Shown here: in pieces, positions 34,593 through 46,001 of the stretch
How the letters are laid out: every line of letters begins with the position of its first letter
Numbering within the stretch: the stretch's first letter is position 1
Assembly: GCA_914767715.1 (NCBI GenBank)
Contig: OU612074.1
Span: 4,605,501 to 4,665,500 of the forward strand
Source: Membranipora membranacea
Lineage: Eukaryota > Bryozoa > Gymnolaemata > Cheilostomatida > Membraniporidae
Reading direction: 5' to 3'
DNA length: 60,000 bases
Made by a program: the position numbers and the translations under genes
Notes under the pieces: generated by a model
What the model was told of the DNA's origin: nothing
What the model saw: the letters and a program-made list of their open reading frames with translations, nothing else
The model's database searches: none

Positions 34593-37500
34593 CTAGTCCA
34601 AATCATCTGACTCTGCAGCTGTTTGCCTCACAGGTGGAGAGAACCATTCTAAAATGACGGTTGCAATGACATCTATATGACTTTCATTTATAAATTCTAA
34701 ATGAGAACCGAATTCATCTCCAGCTTTCAGCTTCCCGATCCAATTCATGATGTCATTCAAGGGCTTCAGAACCGGACTTTGCTGTCCATAGCGCTTCATG
34801 AATAAGTCACGGGCTTCGATGACCAGACCATCTGACACAACTTCCTCACCTCTAAGAGACATGTTTAAAGCCTTAGCAACAAATATAACAGCAGCCTGTG
34901 AAAGGACAGCATCTTTACCAAACCTCTTACATAAGAGAGACTCTGCTTTCTCAATGTAAGCTTCAGCCACACTGTGTTTGCCGATTGATGAATACCAAAC
35001 TCCCACTGACAACATTGTGAACCAAGTCGTAACAGACAAAGACCCAAAACTATCAAGTCTCTTCACAGGTTCCACCTTCATGTAATCTACCACATGCAAC
35101 TTTGGTGGTAGTCTGAGCCCCCCAGTCTCTTTCCCAACGCCTGAAAGCCCCCCAGCTGGGGATGGAGATACTACACTTTCTTTCGGTGCAGGGTTGCCTG
35201 TCGATGCCTGATGAAGACTCCTGGAAGAAGACACACCAATCAATCTGTCTACAGCGTCACCATTCCACATGACACAGATGCTGATAGCTTCGACCTTCTC
35301 GTTGTAAGATTCATATGCCTGGGCTTGTTTTATCCCACAGTTTTCCAAACATACTTGAAGCTCATCTACCAATCCCCTGCATGGACTGAACATGACATTC
35401 AAGCAGTTCTCTAACAAACGGAGAACTTTGATGAGGTATGGAATTATTGGAGCTGTTTCTGAGTTGGCTTTGATGTGCATTTCCAGCTGCTGCTGAAATG
35501 GTTGCAATCCGATTCCTATGAGTTTGAAGAATAGATGGTCACTTCTAGTCAAGAACTTAGCCAAAATGCTGTCAGGAGAGCTCTGCTCAATCCCAGAAGA
35601 GCCAGCTACCCCATCCTGCTGGTCCCCTAACATACTACGAATTTTCAAACCTTTTATGCCTTCTAGAAATGTCTTCTTATTTGGGTTCGGCTTGGCATCA
35701 AAATACTTTCGTGCTTGTTCACTGTGGCCGAGTCTATGCATGATATCGCCGAATATTGCACACATGTCAGAGGTCAACTCAGTCCTGACACGCTCGGGGC
35801 CAACGAAAATGTTGTTCTCAAATTTAGAAATCAAAAACTCCAATGCCTTTCGATACCATCCACAGTAATATATTGCTTGGAGGCTAGTCCACCAATCTGA
35901 TTCTGTCCTTTCCATCATGAGAGCCGAATCAAGGTCAGCGGGTTTGCCCTCGATAGCTCCTTTCAATGGAATCATGAAACCACACATGGCAAATAACAAA
36001 CTTCCAGGCATAGGCCATCTAGACATTTCACCTTTCTCTTCAGAGAGTTGTCCAACACATGAACTCGTTTCAAGTAATGATACCCGATCATCATGTGAAT
36101 CATGAAACAGGTATGCAGAGAGACGTACATAACAAGCACAGGCCAGCTGAAACCTAATCGATTCTCTTACATGCTCAGATAGATGTTTTTTCTTATGCAA
36201 CAGATCGATAGTCTCCCAAACTGAGTCACCCACACAATCATAAACTATAGACAGATCATACACCAAAAGAGAGGGGAAGCGATACAAATCTTTCTTCACG
36301 TCAACTGTAAATCCTTTGTCGTACAACTTGTTATCAGGCTTGAAATTGAACTTCCCCATGTCATTCTTCAACATTTTCATGTTCACTGCCTTTCGCTTCT
36401 CATTTGGCTCGATGGCTGCTATCAGGCGTTTCAGATGTGCCAAGATATCAGGCCCATTCTGGTATTGAGGATGTTGGTAAGTATAGAATGACTTCATGTA
36501 GGCAAGCATGGCTGTAAGATCCCCAAACAAAGCCTCCTCTTCAACAGGTTCAAGTAGCGTGGTCTTGTATCTTTCAGCAAGTGCCTCTGGAGTGGTGATG
36601 AACTGATTTTCTTTTAGAGGATCGCCATTTCCTGTGGGAATATTTCCCGAGGGATTTCCATCAACCCTTGTTTTGGGAATTCCATTTCCAGTTGGGATAT
36701 TTCCAGCTTGAGGGGCCAACCCATCAATTTTCAGACCGTTCATTGCTTTGTCATCAAACCACTTCTCACGCTGAAGCTCGTCTACAGCCATGTAAGACAG
36801 TTTTGTCTCTCTCAAATTCCCAATGATAAAATAACTGATGATAGCTAGCTTTTCGAAATACCTTACTGTGTGAGGGGTTTTAGAGCCAGATGCCAACAAA
36901 AACATGTATTCTAGATCAGAGTATGGGGTTGCCTCCCCTCTAGCCAACGAGCCGATAGCTACAGCAGCAAATGAACATGGAGGCTTTTGCTTCATTATCG
37001 AAACACAATGCTTCATGACTTGTTCAACAACATCGATCATACCATTAGTGCAATCTACAGAGCATTTCATCATACATCTACTGAAATCGTTCACAAGATC
37101 TCTATGCTGAGGAGTTTGGTCAGATGCGGTGAATCTTTCTCCATACCCAGTGGCCTTTTCCAACTGACCTCTTGTCTCATTTCTAACTGTCTGAAGTTTG
37201 TGGGAAAGTGTCTCAACAAGCTGTCTCTCATCACTTTGTGTTTCTTTGACAGCCTCTCCACAGTAAGCTTGCTGCACCTTGTACACTTCGTCATACCAAT
37301 TCTGAGCTTTTGGATCTCGTACTCCTACTGAGTTGAAAAGACTATGTGCCTGAAAAAGAAAAGTTTGTGTTTGTATCAATATAAAGTATAGTTTTATCCT
37401 TGACAGTCTTCACTGCAGTAATGTTGCAGCATAATCAATTAAATTAGCTGTTGACAGACAAGCAATCAAAGCTTGTGTGATGCATATCGACACGGAGTTC

Positions 37501-37895
37501 TATTAATCTGTGTACCCGCAACCGAGATTTATAGCGGTTGGTTGTTTGCCAATATTGTGACTCATATAAACTTGTGACACTTAGCCTGCCTTGACTAGCC
37601 TTGTTCATTCAATTGATTCCATTGACTACTTAATATAAATTCCACAGCAGGGTGTTATACAATTTTTAAATTGATCTTTTTGATCTGTCTCTCATGACAA
37701 TTTAGGTATTACAATTGCAATTTAGTTTAAAATTACCCTTAGGCAATCTGTCCAGCGGCCATCTTTCTGGTATCTGTCGAAGTAATCCTCAGCCAGGGCT
37801 GCCAGATGGGGTATCTGCACTTCGAGATTATACTTCCCAGACTTCTTGTAATCTGCCTTGAACTGGTCCAAATCAAAGCCTGAAGGTGTTGACAT
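34593..37895 (-). CDS. Nucleotidyltransferase-fold and TPR-like protein, 971 residues, two exons
   Basis: Exon 1 is 37895-37737 (ATG, 53 residues, donor AGG/gtaatt). Exon 2 is 37349-34593 (acceptor ttttcag, 918 residues, stop TAG); phase 0 joins them. An ATG-less run just above 37349 is intron. Residues 186-200 read GSLARGEATPYSDLE, the GS-x-ARGE-(x)n-SD-x-[DE] signature of the DUF294/GlnD-like branch of the Pol beta nucleotidyltransferase fold; in that family the two acidic residues (here D198, E200) bind metal. About residues 270-305 hold a short GNIPTGNG repeat. The C-terminal half is helical with TPR-like pairs (GKHSVAEAYIEKAESLL). In bacteria such domains uridylylate or adenylylate proteins; here substrate and role are unknown. 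The exon is unusually long for this window and fully open, so the gene looks alive. Spliced-transferase versus inactive scaffold cannot be told from sequence. Confidence 0.85.
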
Positions 37896-37924
37896 CTTGC
37901 CTGTTTAAACAGATAGAAGGCTTT

Positions 37925-38060
37925 CTAAACCCCCTCACTACCATACATCTATCAAACATATACCATACATCTATAAATCCTTTTACCAGACATATTTCAT
38001 ACATCTACCATACATCAATCATACATCTACCATACATCTACTATACACTCTAACTTCCAT
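37925..38060 (+). repeat. Minisatellite-like CATACATCTA repeats
   Basis: An irregular array of about ten CATACATCTA-type units, just upstream of the start of the nucleotidyltransferase/TPR gene, in its probable promoter region. Confidence 0.8.
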
Positions 38061-38956
38061 ACTCTATCATACGAGCAACAAATGGTTATAATATCCTGTA
38101 GAATCCAGTAATTGACGGAACCTCAGACTATAAACTGCCAAGAGGATACTCAAAAAAATATGTCTGAATCCAGCATTTTTTGTTGTCCTTGCTTATGTGG
38201 TGTACCCTTTCTGGGGATATTCATGTATATTCAGGTTATAGAAGGCAGTAAGTAAAGAGAGTAAAGCGTGATAGAAGTATAGTGTTACAAAGGGTTGTTG
38301 AACAATTTCTTTTAGGAGGGTTTAAGGTGGTCTCACCTGCGATTTCTGTTGACAAGATTTCTTTTTTTGCGCATACAAGACTGGCTCTAGTGTATACTAT
38401 AAAGACAGTGAGCCCGGTTATCAGTCGATCTCCTCAGTATAACCACTCCTTGCATAGTAAAATAGCACTTCAGTCAACACCCTGTCGATACTGTGGCTGG
38501 ATATAGCAGTCAGCACTGACAAAATACCAGTGCTTGATAAAATAGGTCAGTGATATTATTACAGCTTTCTGAACCAATTTCTACAACGATCCTGCTTCAA
38601 CTAGTTGTGCTTGATGTCTTGTAATCATGCAGTTTTTGATTTGTTTAGCTGGATGAAGGCTAGCTAACTGTCTGGTTTTGTTGATAGGAGGAATGAGTAT
38701 TTGGCTCATCATCAATTTTTGCATAATATCCCTGGAATTTTGCAAACTGCTGGTAATGCAGCTGCATGTTGTGCCAAATCTGTTTAGATCTATCACAACA
38801 AAAATAAAGCTAACAGCCACGTCAAATCACAGCGCTAAAATTATCCAAACTGCTCTGGTTAATAAAACATGGAACCAGATCTTTTTCATTCAGCAAAGAG
38901 AAGCAAAAGGCAGACAATATTTCCATCTGCCTGGACATTGGATTGGTTTAGCGTAC
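38061..38956. other. No gene recognised
   Basis: Open frames at 38282-38506, 38581-38820 and 38678-38977 overlap on both strands and show no known motif. It lies between the nucleotidyltransferase gene start and the DIRS gag-like fragment. Confidence 0.4.
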
Positions 38957-38973
38957 GGTGAGATGACAGTACG

Positions 38974-39615
38974 CTAAACATACTGCTGCTTTGCCGCATA
39001 TTTCTTTCCTCTTAGCCAGTTTTTCAAGAGCTGTTGCCTGGGAATGACCGCCTTACAGCAGGCCGACTCTACCACACTCAGCTCAGCATCGGTCTTTTTA
39101 GACCCTGGCGTCATGGCCTTAAACATGCCGTTGTTCACCCTGCATGACCTGAGTTCGGTTAAGTTAGTTGGCACAGGGATGTTTTTGAGCTTGGTCATGA
39201 CTAGGCCTGACTGTGAGCTGTCCTCATTGGATCTGCTGGTCCCCATTTCAGAAGAGAAGTTCTTGGCCAGGTGGTTGTTCACTAATTTTGCCACAGGTGT
39301 GGCCACTGCAGGGCCCTGCTTTTCGAAACATTGGTTTGCCAATTCAGACAGTTATTGGCCATTTACATCCTCTGCATTGTCTCCCTGGCTGTGTTCCTCA
39401 TCGCCAGGAGGCTGAGTCTCAGTTAAGAAGTTTCCCAGTGCCTGAGCTCCGGGGTCAACGGTACCAGGCTCAGGCATATTATCATTATCCATTCCAAAAT
39501 GGCGATTACTGGAGGGTTCTACACCTCCTTCAATTTGATTATCATATAATAACTCACCTTCTTCGGCTTCTGAAGGGTGGATGTCAATAGATTCCATTAT
39601 TTCTCTATGTACCAT
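38974..39615 (-). mobile_element. DIRS-type gag-like fragment, broken
   Basis: The minus strand starts with an acidic N-terminal part (39615-39352, HREIMESIDIHPSEAEEGEL) and, after a frame change near 39345, continues with LAKNFSSEMG, IPVPTNLTELRSCRVN, FKAMTPGSKKTDAEL and an ACCKAVIP helix. The pattern of a short 'VP..N' segment, then an aromatic, then a helix ending in a CKAVIP-like run resembles ORF1 (gag) of DIRS retroelements in animals. I rely on general pattern, not alignment, so the family is tentative. The frame ends at TAG/TAA near 38974. It lies about 0.6 kb left of duplication copy B. Confidence 0.5.
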
Positions 39616-40180
39616 TTCGAGTAAATAATTTTAGTGTAGAGTGTCGAATTCAAAACGGCTGGGCTTTCAATCAAAAGACACATCAGTTGATACAAACCAG
39701 AATACCCCCTGTCTTTTGATTCTATTCTTTTAAATTTCTTGTGGATTTTATTTATGTTTTCTATATGTATATCAAATTTGTGGGGTAATTACTCTGGTTT
39801 AAGGAGATGACAATTCCTACAGCTATTGAACTACAAAATCCATAAAGTCACTGAGAAGATACCAGGTCAGTTAGGTGAGTAACGTTTTGTTAAGTCAGTA
39901 GCAGTAACTGTTGTGTGTGTGACGTTGGATTATACATGATGATTGAATCTCAGACTACCAGGCACTAGGAAAAGGCAGCAAGAGGTTTTCAGGGTCAGTT
40001 GAGCAAGATCAAAGGGTATACTCAAGACTGTGGAAATTTTCTGACTCAAATTGTGAAGTTGCTCACTTTGCAATACTATTTAAACTTGATAGAACACACG
40101 GATCGGATTGAGAGAAAGATTACACCAATTAACATCAATCAAGGTAGTAGATCATGACAACTAAAAATTCTGATTAACAT
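39616..40180. other. No gene recognised; flank of duplication copy B
   Basis: Single-copy AT-rich sequence up to the abrupt start of homology with 10980. Confidence 0.5.
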
Positions 40181-40520
40181 TGCATAGTAAACAACCTCTG
40201 CAATTACCTGCCAAAGAAGTGGATTTTCCAAATTGAAACCTCTGTTTACTTTTAAAAGATTTTTTTATTCTGAAAAAAACGAGCACCCTTCAGGACATCT
40301 ATTCTAGAACAATTAGTTCCCTAGCAAACGGAGAGCATAATATCAATTGTTAATTGTTAATACTCCACTAGGAGTCAGCAAGATATGATGACTAATAGAG
40401 TGCGCTTCTGACTTTTTTCTCTAACAATTAGTATATTTGTTACAAATAGAGAGTGGATGATATGTGAGGAATATGTTGCACACTGACTTTTACTGTAAGG
40501 CGTTTAAATGATTTTTATAG

Positions 40521-43500
40521 ATTCATAGGAGAATTGTTCAAGCTTAAGATATTGGTGAATTAGATTATGCATGACTGCGTGGTTAGCTTACTGACGTTAG
40601 CTGATGAAGAAAAACTGGAGTGCTTGTGTACACTTCTGACTACAATAGGAAAAGAGCTAGACACTGACAAAGCCAAGGTATGAAAGTCACTGATTTCAAC
40701 TCTTACAATTGAAGTGACATGCCAATACAGGAAAAAGCATGTTAAATCATTTTCCATAGTTTCACCATATGTCAGGAAAACATATTCAGGTATATTATTT
40801 GCTTTGCTCGGAAGCCAATCTGGCTTTTCTGCTCTCACCTAAATACATATTGTTTAGAAGCTGTGGTGAACTTCATGAAGATATTTTTAGTTTTCAAATC
40901 ATTTGAATCAGTACTACTAGAACCTAGACAACGCTAGCGTTTAAAAAATGATGGCCAATGTTATACTTTACTGTATAACGAAGCTTCATAGTTTTGTTTG
41001 CCTGGCTCTTTTCTAATTGGTTGGCAATAACAGGAAGTTGTTAGTAATCTGATTGTATTATGTGTTTAGGCAACGCACTGTAACTTACTTGAAACCAGAA
41101 GTTACACTTGGATGTTCTCTTACTACTTGCAAGCATGTGGTTATGAGAAAAAATAAGGGTATCTTCAAGTAAACACAAACGAACGGTTGGCTATGTATCG
41201 TGTAGGTCCACAAATGACTTTTTTAACAACTACTGTTATCTGTAAACTTTTGGAAAATTGAAATAATTAAATTGATAGGTAATATATGACACTGTATTAG
41301 TTATTGCATCAATGACACAGGCTTCTCATAAGTTCTGAATGGCTAACAACATCATCACACAAAACAATCGTGCAAGACTGGTCAGGGTTCAAACATGGCT
41401 TGTATTGATTTCCATCGCTCATGAAGATTTATGCACCAAAAAGCACAAGCATTTTCCTCCCACCTTTAGTCTAACCTTCATGGGCGTCAGCGGGGAGGTT
41501 CAGACTGTGCAAACGAACACCCCCTGAGCACAAAAAATTTTTAAAGATTTTTTTTGAAGTTGATAGAGTTACCTTCCCTAATTCAATTGTCATGCTAAAT
41601 AATACAAATGTGCATAATGCATTCACTGTAATAACCCATGTTTTGGGTTTGATAAGATAATAATTAGGTTGGGGGTGTTAACAACACCTATTCATTCACA
41701 ATGATTGACTTTGACTTGCTTGGCTAACAAATTCATCACATCTGAGAAAACACAAAAAAGATGGGGAAAAGAAAGGACCAACAGAACAGGAAAGCTCCTG
41801 ATAAAAACAAGAACATACTAGAATTCTTCTTCCAGCCCCAGCCAAAGAGACAGGACACCAAGTATGTAGCAAATTCTTGAACTCCATATCTCTTTGCTGA
41901 TTGGTACAACAAATAATGAAATGTAGTGATCATCATTATTTTGTATCATGATCATGTGTTTTGTTCTAATCTGACTGTGATGATGCCTGCTGTGTGTGCC
42001 ATGTCACTCTAGTAGTACTACTAGTAGATGACTCAGTCAATCACTGCTTCAGTCGGTCACTGCATTGCTGTTTCTTTCAATATGCACTGTGACTCTATCT
42101 GACAAATGAACTAAAGTTTAGTTCATTGATCTGACTGCTGTGAGTTTTACTCTTGGTTTTGACAATTATATCAGTGTTTGTTTTGGGTTGATTCAGCCCA
42201 CCCACCATCCTAATAATACCCCATGATAAAAAATATTTATTAATTAAATTTAAATTAATTAATGGATACATATTGTTTCTAACAGGTGGAGGAGATCAAG
42301 GCCTTCTATCGGTATCTCCGATCTCTAGATGTAGATGATAAACATGTGACAAGCTGGTATGAAATGGCGATAGGTCTTTCTGAGATGGCAGGGGTTTCCC
42401 CTACAGTACCGAGGATTTGCGGGCGGATGGCTAACCGGAATAACAGCCCTAGTACCTCACCCCTAACTTATTATCAGATCAATGTGTACACTCCCTTCCT
42501 GGACCACCTTCTCTCGGAGTTAGACAGCCAGTTCACTCGTGAGTTATTCCCGACTTTACTGACCAACATACTGATAAACCAGCTAGTGCATGTATTTCTC
42601 ACACTGACATACCTATCAAACTTGAGTTATTAAAATGGTTTCAAACATTCAGATAGATGATTTATTTATTTGGTTTTGTATGCTGATAGGAATGAAGTTG
42701 ACAGAAACTGCAGCCTCTCTGCTGAAACTGGTAGAGGGAAGTCTTACCAGTCAGGAGTAAGAGACCTGACTGAGCTCTATGTGGAGGACCTTCCATCACC
42801 TGTATTCATCCCCAATGAATACCAAAGGTGGGAGATGCGGTCCGAGTAATGTGACAAATGCTCTGGACCAGGCCGACCCTGATATATATCCTAATATAAA
42901 CCCTCCTACAGGTCGCAGCCACATTGCCAGTAACTACATGCAGTGTGAGCGCTCCTTTAGCACTCTCCGGAGGCTCAACACCTACCTACGCAGAACTCAG
43001 ATACCAGAAAGGCTCGACTCTCTGGCTCTGATCAAAATCCACTGCGACCTTGCAATAGATATTGATAAGGTCATTGATACATTCACTAGGCTGCAACCAC
43101 GACGCATGGAGCTGGCCTCTCTATTAATGTAGCTGATAACAATGACTGAAACTGGAATCTTTAGGCAATTTACTGACTTATCTATATTGCAAAGTTCACA
43201 ATAATTTCACTAAATTTAATATAAAGGTGCCATTTTGTTAAATTTCAGAAATAATAATATCTGTTGGCTTGGCCAGATTCCAACTTACTCCCTGATACAT
43301 GTATCTGCTTATCAATCTTTGTTTCTGATGGATTGCACTGCAATCGGCTAAGTTCAAACACTTCTGAACATTCTTGCGCTCTGTGTTGCTCTGTGCACTA
43401 GTTTGAAGCTTTATTGCAGGTATGTTTTTTATGAGAGCCTCAACGCAATCTTTTGGCCGAATAGAATTCTCAAGCTGGACAAATTATTGCTTATACGACC

Positions 43501-45062
43501 GCCAGATAGCCTGAAACGGTTGAATTAATCGCCATAATTCCTACTACCATTTTGGGCACACTTCATGTTTTCTCTTAGTCAGATGTGTTCGCCTGTTGGG
43601 TATATTGGTTGATATTTCTGGGTAGGCTGGGTGAAAACTATGATACAAAGCTGCAGGGTTGGTTGGTTGGTTGGGTGGAAAATATAACACTAACTTATTA
43701 AGACTCCAAAAAAAACTTCGCCTTCGGCGGGCCACACCTCCTCTCTCACTGAACACCCCCTGAAAATTCTTGGTGACGCCCATGCTAACCTTAACACAAC
43801 AATACCACCATATCAATCAAGGTTTCAGATCATCTGCCTTAAAGCCAAGGACAAACCAGTATTTTACTGAGATGAAGAAGATAGCTGATGGTCAGTCTTA
43901 TAAGAAGGTCTCATCCAGGATCCAAAATCTTTTACAAGAGACGATCGAGCGAGAGAGGTGAGTCACCCTTTTTCAAGCAAGCAACTTACAAAAGAAAAGA
44001 TTTACACAGGGCCTACAGAGTGGCATGATGATATTAACACCCTGCCCATACAATAGCATAAAGGTCAAACTCTCCCCTCATTCAACACTGATCATGATTA
44101 TGATATATTCACTTTAGAATGAGTGGAAGCCCAAATGCATCCAGGCAAGCAGTGACCCGCTGACAATAAAGGAGGTTCCAGCAGAGGCTCATAAGAGGCA
44201 AATTATTGTAGATTCAACTCAAATCCCAAAACCAAGGTATGCAATACATACGCAATACATTCATATATAAGTTCCTGTTATATGGTTAAATTTTCGAACA
44301 ATATCACAGCTTCATATGCCTTACCAAATCTAGAAGAATGAATCATGAAAAGCCGGAGCCTAGGGGAGAGGTGTATGATAATGTGGGACGGGATTGCAAA
44401 CAAATTTTGTAGATATCGCAGAACTGAGAGTAGTGTCTCTCAATATTATTTGATGATTTGACACCACCTGTAGGTGAGTGTCAAGAGAGCCAACTTGCAA
44501 GACTACGGATAAGTGGTAATATCTATATATATATATTATTATATATTTGTATATATTATAAGCTGATCAAGTCATGAATGATACATAAGACCATGCATAA
44601 AACAAATGGCTGAAAAATTCTACTACAGGCTGGCAGAATAACAAATAATGTGAGCACAGGAACGATCCCCAATAATACTGTGTGATAAAGACTTGGGAGT
44701 AATAGGTGGTCAAGGCTGTGAGGAAGAATTCCTTAAGTAATTAGCAATTGAAAGACTCTCAAGATAAGAATGTATTGTTATAATGAGCGAAAGAGAAGAA
44801 GCTCTTTCAGAACATCACCAGCATCTAGAATCTCACAAAATTGTTAACTTTAATTTTTATATATACCAAATTCAATTACAGGCCACAGAGAGGTGAACAG
44901 GATGGCTGGAATTAGGTAGGAGGTAGTAAAATGCCTCTTCGTATAGACCCAAGTAATCTCAAGCCCAGAAATCCAACATTTGGGGTAAGTGACATGGTAC
45001 AACTCGGACAGAGTGCTGGTTTCGGCAGTGGATCCAGCTTTGATAAGAGATCATGCTCTTAA
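40521..45062 (+). pseudogene. eIF4G-like MIF4G gene relic, plus strand, copy B
   Basis: Exons: 40521-40677, 43845-43957, about 44120-44237 and 44889-45062. The first has an in-frame TAG at 40561-40563, where copy A reads a Lys codon. The second keeps the ADG codons lost in copy A but is one base short near its end (113 bp against 114). The last has the same TAG after DGWN as copy A. So one lesion is shared, and hence older than the duplication, while the others are private. The first intron has been enlarged by an hAT element. Confidence 0.85.
41479..43784 (+). mobile_element. hAT transposon, internally deleted, in an intron of the plus-strand relic
   Basis: 2306 bp with inverted ends CATGGGCGTCA and TGACGCCCATG, flanked by the 8-bp duplication CTAACCTT (41471-41478 and 43785-43792). 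Copy A has the empty site near 12280. It carries parts of a transposase of the ZMYM1-like hAT group: an N-terminal exon at 41761 (MGKRKDQQNRK, then ILEFFFQPQPKRQD, possible donor near 41863); an exon from 42286 (PTVPRICGRMANRNNSP, then PFLDHLLSELDSQF); 42690-42830 (DLTELYVEDLPSPVF); and the C-terminal dimerisation region at about 42911-43132 (MQCERSFSTLRRL, then RLDSLALIKIH). The BED zinc finger and most of the catalytic core between the first two exons are missing, so the element is non-autonomous. Confidence 0.93.
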
Positions 45063-45330
45063 GTAAAGCGCTACCCTACACCAACTCAATACACAGAAGA
45101 CCTAACACTCTGACCAACAGATTGTCAGTAAAGACATGTGACCAAAGATTTGCTGCTTTCAGTCACATGCTTCATACTATTGATGACATTATTAATATGA
45201 AATCCATCATATAGGTCATTTCTGAACAATATGCAGCAGAAGCAGGGTCTAAGGTAGTCAATCAAAGATCACTTACTTCATAGGGCAAGCTACATGTCTA
45301 TCTATCCTTATCCACTGTCAAAATAGATAC

Positions 45331-46001
45331 CAGGGGCGTATATTCTAAAAATTTTCACTCACTGACTTTTTAGAGATGAGCATAATGATCGGGCGCAGCC
45401 CGATCCACACGCCGCAGGCGTGGCGGGGAGGGTGTGGGAGGGGCGCTTAAGCGCCCTCCCACCACGGAAATTTTTGCATATCGGTAGCAAAATAGTGCAA
45501 GCAGAGAGGTATTTCAATAGCTCACTGAGGTATTTCAATAGCTCACTGAGCTGTTGGGTACTTTCAGAAAACAACTCAATAGCAGTAGGTAACTTCGCGC
45601 CCTTGGTATCTATATTAAATAATCATTAATTATAATCATTTTCATGGGGAAACCCAACTGAATCCAACTTGAATTCAAGTTGTCTCCCTATTACCAATGA
45701 GGAGATAATTCTAAGTTTCATGTCAATATCATTGAAAAACCGTATACCTAATCATAAAATCTATTCAGTTGGATTTCCCCATGAAAATGATTATAATTAA
45801 TGATTATTTAATATAGATACCAAGGTCGCGAAATTAACTAGTAGAAGATTACGGGAAAAATTTTGAAAAAAAACTGACCTAAATGGGAATCGAACCCACA
45901 ACAATCTAATATACAGTGATTATAAAGCAGACGCTCTACACACTGAGCTATTCAGTCACTCACGGAAATCCGTGGGCCGTGAGTGATAATATACGCCACT
46001 G
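45331..46001 (-). mobile_element. tRNA-bearing MITE with hAT-like ends, insertion B, with nested element
   Basis: Same family as 14811-15204, in the opposite orientation. Its ends are CAGGGGCGTATATT and AATATACGCCACTG, with the 8-bp duplication ATAGATAC at 45323-45330 and 46002-46009. Copy A has the empty site near 14107. A tRNA-like module lies on the minus strand at about 45957-45875. A 251-bp palindromic element interrupts it at 45589-45839. The GC-rich segment (45385-45465) is the fullest of the three copies. Confidence 0.92.
45589..45839. mobile_element. Palindromic MITE nested in the tRNA-bearing MITE
   Basis: Two arms of about 75 bp are near-perfect complements. The left starts GTAACTTCGCGCCCTTGG and the complement of the right starts AGTTAATTTCGCGACCTTGG. 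Flanked by AGTAG on both sides (45584-45588 and 45840-45844); the uninterrupted MITE at 14811-15204 has one AGTAG at this point on its complement. Confidence 0.85.

Noticed and set aside
34865-37331. Several open frames opposite or within the nucleotidyltransferase exon
   Set aside because: They are shadows of the long coding exon in other frames.
34593-37895. Bacterial contamination because of the GlnD-like motif
   Set aside because: It has a spliced first exon with GT-AG intron and lies in continuous animal-type sequence.
38974-39590. Plus-strand open frames of 123-125 residues
   Set aside because: They mirror the minus-strand gag-like frame, which reads more like a known protein.
41696-41936. 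Minus-strand open frames in the hAT element
   Set aside because: They are antisense to the N-terminal transposase exon.
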